Positions 8,201 through 13,823 of a stretch of 26,196 nucleotides of DNA are shown in pieces; the first letter of the stretch is position 1, and each line of letters opens with the position of its first letter. This DNA comes from Selenomonadales bacterium (lineage in GTDB: Bacteria > Bacillota > Clostridia > Christensenellales > QALW01), in the NCBI GenBank assembly GCA_003150515.1, contig QALW01000039.1, positions 1 to 26,196 of the forward strand, written 5' to 3'. The position numbers and the translations under genes were made by a program. The notes under the pieces were generated by a model. That model made no database searches and had not been told where the DNA came from. It saw only the letters and a list, made by a program, of their open reading frames with translations.

Positions 8201-9552
8201 AAAAACGAGCCGCAGCCCGAAGAACAGGCTTCGTTGAGCAGCACGTTATCCACCGAGCCGTTGCGCAGCCTGATGCATTTCATATCCTGCCCGCCTATAT
8301 CCAGCACGCAATCCACTTCGGGCTCAAAAAACGCCGCGGCCGTGCAATGGGCAATAGTCTCCACTTCTCCTTCATCCAGGCAGAACGCGCTCTTAAGCAA
8401 AGCCTCGCCGTAGCCCGTAGAGCAGGAACGCACTATGCGCGCCCCGTCAGGCAGCTCCTTTTCCAGCATATTCATAGCGGCAATCGCCGCGTTTACGGGG
8501 CCGGCGGAATTATTGGCGTAATAGGAGAAAAGCAGCTGCCCCTCCTCGCCTATCAGCGCAAGCTTAGTGGTTGTGCTGCCCGCGTCTATGCCTAAAAAGC
8601 AGTCGCCGCTGTATTCAGAGAGCTTGCCCTTAGCCACCACGGCTTTAGCATGCCGGTTTGAAAATTCATCATATTCCTGCTGATTTTCAAAGAGAGGAGG
8701 CAGGCGCTTGAGCTCAAAGCGCAGCTTAACTCCTTTTTCAAGCTGAGCAATAAGCCGATCCAGTTTAACGGGCTGGATTGCGGAAACTTCCAGGGCCGCG
8801 CCCATCGCGGCAAAGAGATGGGAATTTTCCGGATGCACCGCATTTTCGGGCGTTAAGCGCAGAGTGCGTATAAAGGCTTTGCGCAGTTCGGGCAGAAAAT
8901 GAAGCGGTCCGCCCAGAAAAGCAACGCATCCCCGTATGGGCTTGCCGCAGGCCAGGCCCGAAATGGTCTGATTGACCACGGCCTGGAATATAGAAGCGGC
9001 AAGATCGGGCTTAGTCGCTCCCTCGTTAATCAGGGGCTGGATATCCGATTTGGCAAAAACTCCGCAGCGGGCGGCAATCGGATATATTTCCTTATAATTT
9101 TCAGCATAGGCGTTGAGCCCCTGAGCGTCCGTCTGCATTAAGGCGGCCATTTGATCTATAAACGAGCCCGTACCTCCTGCGCAGACGCCGTTCATGCGTT
9201 CGTCCAAACCGTCTTTAAAATATATTATTTTGGCGTCCTCCCCGCCCAATTCTATAGCTACGTCCGTCTGGGGCGCCGCGGCCTTGAGCGCCGAAGCAAC
9301 GGCCACCACTTCCTGAACAAATTCTATTCCCAGAGCCTTGCCCAAATTGATAGAACCCGAGCCCGTCACGCCCACATAAAGCCCGCATTCGCCCAGCGCG
9401 CCCCGGGCTTCCTTGAGCAGGGAAAGCAAAGCCTCCTGGATATGCGCGCAATGGCGGCGGTATTCCCCGTATATTATGCGGCCCGCGTCATCCAGCAGCA
9501 CTAATTTTACTGTTGTAGAGCCAACATCTATTCCCGCGTGATAGGTTTTCAC
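5251..9552 (-). CDS. 2-hydroxyacyl-CoA dehydratase activase-like fusion protein (BadF/BcrA ATPase family, tandem, plus HgdB-like region)
   Basis: A 1433-aa protein with two ASKHA ATPase halves like HgdC. The first has GIDVGSTTV (7-15), GGEDAKI (~103) and Cys124 and Cys163 in contexts NGVCAGGTGSFID and ARCGVFAKSDI, where HgdC binds its bridging 4Fe-4S cluster. The second repeats GIDAGSTTTK (~322), DIGGQDMK, ACSSGCGSF and RCTVF. The remainder (about residue 600 on) is a cysteine-rich region related to the activase-associated DUF2229 and HgdB-type proteins, with CGKCANNC, SECYPAK, FGCGLDA and TGGCC motifs. Family members inject electrons with ATP into acyl-CoA dehydratases or related reductases. 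The fused form is widespread in anaerobes but its substrate is not established, so I do not name one. The start is GTG, with AGGGGG 11 bases upstream, and a ~270-nt leader. It is the first gene of a likely operon with the ABC transporter. Confidence 0.9.
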   Translation of the reverse strand: MKTYHAGIDVGSTTVKLVLLDDAGRIIYGEYRRHCAHIQEALLSLLKEARGALGECGLYVGVTGSGSINLGKALGIEFVQEVVAVASALKAAAPQTDVAIELGGEDAKIIYFKDGLDERMNGVCAGGTGSFIDQMAALMQTDAQGLNAYAENYKEIYPIAARCGVFAKSDIQPLINEGATKPDLAASIFQAVVNQTISGLACGKPIRGCVAFLGGPLHFLPELRKAFIRTLRLTPENAVHPENSHLFAAMGAALEVSAIQPVKLDRLIAQLEKGVKLRFELKRLPPLFENQQEYDEFSNRHAKAVVAKGKLSEYSGDCFLGIDAGSTTTKLALIGEEGQLLFSYYANNSAGPVNAAIAAMNMLEKELPDGARIVRSCSTGYGEALLKSAFCLDEGEVETIAHCTAAAFFEPEVDCVLDIGGQDMKCIRLRNGSVDNVLLNEACSSGCGSFLESFANSLGYSAADFAQKAIFAPHPVDLGTRCTVFMNSNVKQAQKEGASVSDISAGLAYSVIKNALYKVIKLNNASALGRHVVVQGGTFYNRAVLRAFEKISGTEAVCPDISGIMGAFGAALIARQRYTGQASDMLPLREISSLSFTASTLRCGKCANNCMLTVSRFSNGSRHITGNRCERGAGGALKEQTELNMFEYKRRRIFDYQPLEPGSAMRGVLGMPRVLNIYENYPFWAVFFKELGFSLKLSPFSERRLYEMGMDSIPSESECYPAKLAHGHVQWLVSQGVKRIFHPCVFYERQERADAKNHFNCPMVVAYPENLKNNVEAVADGEVKYIRPFIAFTSLKTISDRLARFCREEWDIPERESRAAAALAWQEQLKAKEDIRREGARRLEEMEKRGGRGIVLAGRPYHIDPEINHGIPELIASYGLNVFTEDSLPETDNYPRRLRVVDQWVFHSRMYSAAEFVSRRDDLELIQLNSFGCGLDAVTTEQMSEILENSNKLYTVLKIDEVNNLGAARIRIRSLLAAMNMRREKGITANYKPMLYQRAQFTSKMRKEKYTILAPQMSPIHFDILEPVFNQYGYNIKILDNDNRTAIDTGLQYVNNDACFPSITVVGQIMEAVLSGRYDTQRLAVIMTQTGGCCRASNYVSFIRRALDQAGLSHIPVISLNAIGMEKNPGFKLSAPLLLATIRGIVCGDLIMKCLYRTRPYELEPGSAQRLHEKWRKLCISTLTGGKSGYNYKELCSAMVKDFDALPLDENLKKPRVGIVGEILVKYMPLANNHLVELLEKEGAEAVVPDLADFLNYCLYNTSYKREFLGASLAAAAMSKAGLKIIEMIRRPAVTALKNSRRFEPSMPIEQIGRLAAPLLSLGNQYGEGWFLAGEMAELLNSGVPNIVCIQPFACLPNHVVGKGVIKQLKKTYPQANIAAVDYDPGASEVNQLNRIKLMLSAAKSALKQNEEQAAENNQTAAGHSPESEKACS

Positions 9553-9826
9553 TAAAAAATCAACCCCCTGAACTAAAACGGCGCCTTAAAAACAAAAATG
9601 CGCCTCGCCAAAAGCATAATTCACGCCGGCCGCCCTTAACGGCCAGGAATCCCCGCCCGCATGAATTTTTAAAGCTTTATTTAGACAATACAATCAGAAT
9701 GTAATGCACTCGGCTTTACAACGCGGCAAAAAGCAGAAATACCCTAATATTTCCCTGAAAGCTGCGCGGCAAAACGGAATATCTCCCCCTTTTAGGCGCA
9801 TTGCGCTCTCATTGTATTTTTAGATT

Positions 9827-9854
9827 ATTATAACTCAATTTTGATAAAAAGCAA
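9827..9854 (-). promoter_or_regulatory. candidate promoter of activase-ABC operon
   Basis: On the minus strand a consensus -10 TATAAT (complement of 9827-9832) is preceded by a 16-base spacer and TTGCTT (complement of 9849-9854). The -35 match is only partial, so the exact promoter is less sure than the others here. Confidence 0.5.
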
Positions 9855-9982
9855 AGCGGGCCGCTTTTGCCTCCAAAGGGCAAAAACGCGGTACTATGGG
9901 CGTTTTGGGAACATCCTTTGGGCTGACAAGCCTATTTTTCATTAATTTTCCTTATAATGTTCAAAAAAAATTAAATTTTTTC

Positions 9983-10011
9983 TTGCATATTAGAAACACT
10001 TATGCTAATAT
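9983..10011 (+). promoter_or_regulatory. extended -10 promoter of zinc-ribbon protein gene
   Basis: TTGCAT (9983-9988), a 17-base spacer and TAATAT (10006-10011) preceded by TGC form an extended -10 promoter. It lies about 30 bases before the unusual all-G ribosome site GGGGG at 10035-10039. Confidence 0.78.
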
Positions 10012-10049
10012 AACATTAATAAATCAATGATATTGGGGGTTTTTTTAGT

Positions 10050-10763
10050 ATGAGTAAGTTTTGCAGACAATGCGGAGCCCAGCTTGAAGATGATGCAGTT
10101 AAATGCGAAGCCTGCGGCTTAGAATTACAACAGGAGCCTGAAAATAATCAGCAGTCCGTTAACGCCGAAGCTGACGCTCAGCCTCAGGAGGGAGCGCCTG
10201 CTCCTAAAAAGCTTAACAACAGAAATATCGCCATAATAGCCGCCGCCGCAGTAGTAGTTATTATCGTGCTGATTGTTGCGTTAACTTCGGGAGGCGGATA
10301 TAAAAGCGCGATCAACAACTATATAGACGTTATGATTAAAGGCAAAGTGGATAAAATTGAAAAGCTGGCTCCCAAAGAATATTGGGAATACTACGAGGAT
10401 ACCTATGATAAGGATATAGACGATGTAGAAAAAGAAGCGGAAGACATGGTGGAGCTCATTATTGATATGCTGGAAGACGGGTACGGCAAGAATATCAAGG
10501 TTTCGTATAAAGTAACCAAGGAAGATAAGCTGACGGAAAGCGAACTGAACAAAATCAGAGAAGGCGCTAATTCCAAATATGAAATAACCCGCAAGAGCAT
10601 CACCGAAGGTTATGAAATTGACGCGGATATGACCATCAAGGGCGACGACGACGAGATGACTTCCGAAGGCTCGGCCGTAGTCGTTAAGATTAACGGAAGC
10701 TGGTATCTTGCTGATTTTAGCGGCAATATCGGTCCGGACGCCGGTTTGGACGGATTGAGCTAA
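10050..10763 (+). CDS. zinc-ribbon, single-pass membrane protein of unknown function
   Basis: A 237-aa protein. The N terminus is a zinc ribbon with CxxC pairs at Cys5/Cys8 and Cys19/Cys22. An acidic Gln-rich linker follows (about 25-55), then one membrane helix (about 60-82, Ala/Val/Ile-rich). The external C-terminal domain of roughly 150 residues is rich in Lys, Glu and Asp and looks like a small alpha+beta fold, with ends such as VVVKINGSWYLADF. This zinc_ribbon-TM-ectodomain layout is common in Clostridia, and no member function is known to me. It has its own promoter and terminator and is the only plus-strand gene in the first 20 kb apart from the tRNAs. The start is ATG with GGGGG 10 bases upstream. 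Confidence 0.85.
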   Translation: MSKFCRQCGAQLEDDAVKCEACGLELQQEPENNQQSVNAEADAQPQEGAPAPKKLNNRNIAIIAAAAVVVIIVLIVALTSGGGYKSAINNYIDVMIKGKVDKIEKLAPKEYWEYYEDTYDKDIDDVEKEAEDMVELIIDMLEDGYGKNIKVSYKVTKEDKLTESELNKIREGANSKYEITRKSITEGYEIDADMTIKGDDDEMTSEGSAVVVKINGSWYLADFSGNIGPDAGLDGLS

Positions 10764-10791
10764 AAAGCATAGCAGCGTTTGCATTTTCTCG

Positions 10792-10813
10792 GCCCCGCTC
10801 AGCGGGGCTTTTT
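10792..10813 (+). terminator. terminator after zinc-ribbon protein gene
   Basis: A 7-bp GC-rich stem GCCCCGC (10792-10798) / GCGGGGC (10802-10808) with loop TCA is followed by five T (10809-10813), 28 bases after the stop codon. Confidence 0.88.
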
Positions 10814-11116
10814 ATTTTCCATGCAGCATTTTAAACTGGCGAACGCCCGCAATAAAATCCTTTACCTCCCCGCGCATGCTCTGAAATGATTTTTGTCTTT
10901 AACGGATTGAACAATGCAGGCAGAATTCCATTGCCCCGCAAAGCGGACGAATTTATTCCTGCAAAATTAGAGAGAACAAAAAAGGCCGTTTTTCAGTTTT
11001 GCAAGGCGGCAGAACGCAGCCGTATTGGAATAATTCAATAGCGCAACGCGGCCAAACGGGAAATCTCCCCTCCGCGGAATTGCAATCTGATTTTATTGCC
11101 CAGGCAATAAGACAAA
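10814..11116. other. intergenic stretch between convergent genes
   Basis: About 300 bases between two facing terminators. No reading frame with a ribosome site is supported. An imperfect inverted repeat spans about 10914-10975 (TGCAGG and CCTGCA ends), and positions 11046-11099 belong to the loose repeat also seen at 9766 and 18352. Confidence 0.5.
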
Positions 11117-11147
11117 ATAATAGCGGGACGCTGCTTCCCGCTATTAT
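11117..11147 (-). terminator. terminator after htrA
   Basis: A perfect 12-bp stem ATAATAGCGGGA (11117-11128) / TCCCGCTATTAT (11136-11147) with a 7-base loop. On the minus strand it runs into TTATTTT, and it lies about 70 bases past the protease stop codon. Confidence 0.78.
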
Positions 11148-11218
11148 GAATATATGAGCATATATAAATAATTCTATTTTCGCCCCTTATTTCTAACGCC
11201 GTCCGTCAGATTTTCCAT

Positions 11219-12463
11219 TCAGACCGAGCTGGAATGCGCATTGGGAACATATTCGGTCAGCGTGATTGTAAAATCATGCACCGTTTTCCCGCGCAGCACG
11301 CTTATTTCCACCTGCTCGCCCACGCTGTGCGCGTCTATTGCGCTGTTGAAATCGGCCAGGGAAGAAATTTCTTTTCCGTCCACGCTCAAAATATAATCTC
11401 CCGCTTTCAGGCCTGCGCTTTGAGCATATGAGCCGCTTTCCACACTATAAACATACACGCCCAGCTGGCTTACTCTATACATATAAGCGGTTGCGGTATC
11501 GCTGATTTCCAGCATTTCCATGCCGACATCCACCCTGCCGCTCACATAGCCGTATTCAATAAGGTCGTCAAATACGCTCATGGCGTCGTTTATAGGTATT
11601 GCAAAGCCCAGGCCCTCTATATCCGTTCCGGAACTTTTGGCATTGACTATGCCAATAAGCTCCCCTCGGCCGTTGAATAAGCCGCCACCCGAATTGCCCG
11701 GATTTATAGCGGCGTTAGTCTGAAGCAGAGTCATATTCACTCCGTCTATAGTGATTTCTCTATCCAGCGCGCTTATAATGCCGTCCGTTACCGTTCCGCC
11801 CAATTCCCCCAAGGGATTGCCTATAGCTACTGCCAACTCGCCTACCTGAAGCAGAGAGGAATCGCCCACTACGGCGGCCGTAAGATTTTCAGCGTCTATT
11901 TTTATAACCGCTATATCGCTTTTGGAATCGGTGCCTATAAGCTTCGCCTCATATTCTTCTCCGTTGCGCAGCCTTACGTTAATGCTGTCGGCGCCTTCCA
12001 CCACATGATTATTAGTTATTATATAGCCGCTCTGCGTTAATATTACCCCGCTACCCGCTCCTGTAAGAATAGTCTGCCCAATATAACCCGTATCAGAGGC
12101 GCTTTGAACCACTATTTCCACAACCGAATCGGCCGCCATTGCCGCTATTTCGCTTATTGAGAGCTCATCTCCCCCCTCCGAATTGACCGGAGAAGTATTA
12201 TTGCTCATATAAACCACGTTGGAATTATTAGAAGAATTGTTTAAATTGGCGGAATTTCCGTTTTCCTGAGCTTTGCCGTTTGCATAGACGCCGCCCAAAT
12301 AGCCGCATACGGAACAAGCCGCCATAACTGTTACCGCTGCAAAAACGGCCAGCGCTTTTTTGCCTCTGCTCCTCTTGGGAGGCCTTTGTTTAATCTGGGG
12401 CTCCTGAATACTATATTCATTGAAATACTGCTCGTTAGTCTGATTATTTAAATGCTCATTCAT
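11219..12463 (-). CDS. htrA: HtrA/DegP-family membrane-anchored serine protease
   Basis: A 414-aa protease with a short cytoplasmic N terminus, one membrane helix (about 37-60), a Ser/Asn-rich linker, a trypsin-like domain (about 105-300) and one PDZ domain (about 310-405). The catalytic triad is visible: His153 in TNNHVVEGA, Asp183 in SKSDIAVIKI and Ser258 in NPGNSGGGLF. The family degrades or refolds misfolded exported proteins at the outer face of the membrane. Length and layout match Firmicutes HtrA/YkdA-type proteins. The start is ATG with AAAGGAAG upstream. A promoter candidate at 12542-12569 leaves a ~70-nt leader; no two-component operator repeats were recognised. It stands alone between terminators. 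Confidence 0.93.
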   Translation of the reverse strand: MNEHLNNQTNEQYFNEYSIQEPQIKQRPPKRSRGKKALAVFAAVTVMAACSVCGYLGGVYANGKAQENGNSANLNNSSNNSNVVYMSNNTSPVNSEGGDELSISEIAAMAADSVVEIVVQSASDTGYIGQTILTGAGSGVILTQSGYIITNNHVVEGADSINVRLRNGEEYEAKLIGTDSKSDIAVIKIDAENLTAAVVGDSSLLQVGELAVAIGNPLGELGGTVTDGIISALDREITIDGVNMTLLQTNAAINPGNSGGGLFNGRGELIGIVNAKSSGTDIEGLGFAIPINDAMSVFDDLIEYGYVSGRVDVGMEMLEISDTATAYMYRVSQLGVYVYSVESGSYAQSAGLKAGDYILSVDGKEISSLADFNSAIDAHSVGEQVEISVLRGKTVHDFTITLTEYVPNAHSSSV

Positions 12464-12541
12464 AATTAAACTTCCTTTCTCCGCGGTTATATTTTTAATC
12501 GCCGCGCCGCGGCCGCCCGACTGCTTTTAACTTATCAACTG

Positions 12542-12569
12542 ATTATATTATAGGCGGCATAATTGAAAA
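12542..12569 (-). promoter_or_regulatory. candidate htrA promoter
   Basis: On the minus strand two overlapping TATAAT boxes (complements of 12542-12547 and 12547-12552) occur. TTTTCA (complement of 12564-12569) is 16 bases upstream of the nearer one. The -10 is strong and the -35 is partial. Confidence 0.55.
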
Positions 12570-12635
12570 TTAGGTGAAAAAAGCCGGCGTTAATATTTAT
12601 ATTGTTTAAACTAATTGTAAATAAATTAAATATAA

Positions 12636-12661
12636 AAAAGCGCCCAGCAAAAAGCGCTTTT
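12636..12661 (-). terminator. terminator downstream of glycyl radical activase and element 3
   Basis: AAAAGCGC (12636-12643) pairs with GCGCTTTT (12654-12661) across a 10-base loop. On the minus strand the stem ends in a run of T. A transcript from the activase gene would pass through the whole cloverleaf at 12693-12834 before stopping here. Confidence 0.68.
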
Positions 12662-12670
12662 ATATGACAT

Positions 12671-12682
12671 AATATCAATAGA
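12671..12682 (+). repeat. 12-bp direct repeat, copy 1, flanking element 3
   Basis: AATATCAATAGA occurs here and again at 12835-12846, on both sides of the cloverleaf. A further ATTCAG follows each copy after 5 and 1 bases respectively. This resembles a duplicated target site but could also be chance or local duplication. Confidence 0.7.
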
Positions 12683-12692
12683 GCCTAATTCA

Positions 12693-12834
12693 GGGCGCGG
12701 GGGGCAAAAGCATATTAGGGGGGCGGCGTTTGCGGCGCTGGCGCGCCGCCGCGCCGGGGCGTCCCGCCCGGCGCGGGCAGGCCCTAGGCCTGCCAAACGC
12801 CGCCCCCCTAATATGCTTTTTGCCCCCCGCGCCC
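12693..12834. repeat. three-armed cloverleaf palindrome (element 3)
   Basis: The outer stem 12693-12731 / 12795-12834 is 39 bp with a single bulged T. It closes on three hairpins with no linker bases: GCGGCGC-TGGC-GCGCCGC (12732-12749), an 11-bp stem with one bulged G (12750-12775) and GGCAGGCC-CTA-GGCCTGCC (12776-12794). The inner arms are the same set as in element 4 at 16187, in inverted order. It starts 31 bases after the stop of the activase gene. It has no U-tract of its own, and a separate terminator follows at 12636-12661. Confidence 0.92.
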
Positions 12835-12846
12835 AATATCAATAGA
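12835..12846 (+). repeat. 12-bp direct repeat, copy 2, flanking element 3
   Basis: A second exact copy of AATATCAATAGA, touching the right end of the outer stem of element 3. The first copy is at 12671-12682, 10 bases from the left end. Confidence 0.7.
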
Positions 12847-12865
12847 TATTCAGCCGGCTAAGCTT

Positions 12866-13762
12866 CTACCATTTTCTTATAATAGCAGGCACTCCGCAAT
12901 CAATCAGCCTCTGCCTGAAATCCTCCAATTCCTCCTGTTCGGGAGCCCAGCCGTCAATGCTCTCATAATCAATCCCCAGCCTTTTATATTTGCTTGCTCC
13001 CATGCCGTGGCAAGGCAGCAATTCCAGCCCGGCCGCATTATTCAGACTCTTATATATTTCAGCCGAGGCCAGCGCATGCTCGGGCGTAATATTAATACCC
13101 CTGAGCATAATCAACCGAAGAATGATAGGCACGTTAAAAGTATCAGCCAGGCTCAGATTGGTTCTGGATAATTCAAAGAACTGCCCTGTATTGCGCTTAT
13201 GTCTGGCGTTATCCGTATCCTTGACGTCGTATAAAAAGCCGTCCGCCAGCCCCCGCATGCTTTCAAAATTCTCCCTGGGCGCAAAGCCGGAGGTTTCAAT
13301 ATATATATTGACTCCCTCCTTTTTCAGGAGCCGGGCCAGTTCAAGAAGCGGCCGGCCCTGAAGCATAGGCTCTCCGCCCGAAAAGGTAACGCCCCCTTCC
13401 GCTCCGTAAAACGCTCTGTCCCTAAGCAATTCTTCCGCCAGCAGGCTGAGATCATATTCCCGGCTGTCCTCCTCCAGCGCGCCGGTAGGACAGGCCTGAG
13501 CGCATTTTCCGCAGCCCGTGCAGCCGCTTGAATCATATTCATGCCCTTGTTCAGTTATTTTATGAGCTCCCGCGGGGCATACCGCCTGACACGCGCCGCA
13601 CATTACGCACCAATGTGCATTTAAAAACACCTTTTTTTCGGGCAGCATGCTTTCAGGATTATGACACCATCTGCACCGCAAAGGGCAGCCTTTAAAAAAT
13701 ACCGTCGTGCGTATGCCCGGACCGTCGTGAACGCAGAAGCGCTGTATATTGCTTACAAGCAT
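12866..13762 (-). CDS. glycyl radical enzyme activating enzyme (radical SAM)
   Basis: A 298-aa radical SAM activase that uses S-adenosylmethionine to abstract hydrogen from the glycine of its partner enzyme. The N terminus carries the family signature RFCVHDGPGIRTTVFFKGC and the cluster motif CxxxCxxC in CPLRCRWC. A ferredoxin-like insert with two 4Fe-4S motifs (CVMCGACQAVC and CTGCGKCAQAC) follows, typical of activases for dehydratase, lyase and decarboxylase types rather than the short PFL activase. SGGEP is present. I chose the ATG at 13762 because the signature then begins seven residues in; a frame-extending TTG at 13804 gives 312 aa but has no well-spaced ribosome site. It follows its likely substrate enzyme by about 60 bases in one operon. 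Confidence 0.92.
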   Translation of the reverse strand: MLVSNIQRFCVHDGPGIRTTVFFKGCPLRCRWCHNPESMLPEKKVFLNAHWCVMCGACQAVCPAGAHKITEQGHEYDSSGCTGCGKCAQACPTGALEEDSREYDLSLLAEELLRDRAFYGAEGGVTFSGGEPMLQGRPLLELARLLKKEGVNIYIETSGFAPRENFESMRGLADGFLYDVKDTDNARHKRNTGQFFELSRTNLSLADTFNVPIILRLIMLRGINITPEHALASAEIYKSLNNAAGLELLPCHGMGASKYKRLGIDYESIDGWAPEQEELEDFRQRLIDCGVPAIIRKW

Positions 13763-13823
13763 ATAAATTTTCTCTATTTTGCGCGCAGCAAAAATTGAGC
13801 GCAAAGCCTTTCAATTTAATTAA

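Larger units (their letters stand above)
9553..10049. other. divergent intergenic region with long leader
   Basis: About 500 bases separate two divergent genes. Predicted promoters lie at 9827-9854 (minus) and 9983-10011 (plus). If the minus promoter is right, the activase gene has an untranslated leader of about 270 nt (9553-9820). I found no riboswitch or T-box signature in it. Positions 9766-9815 share a loose repeat with 11046-11099 and 18352-18395. No coding region is supported. Confidence 0.6.

Noticed and set aside
7227..9451. Many reading frames of 60-140 codons opposite the activase gene
   Set aside because: They are antisense shadows of a long, clearly conserved coding region, with no ribosome sites or family features.
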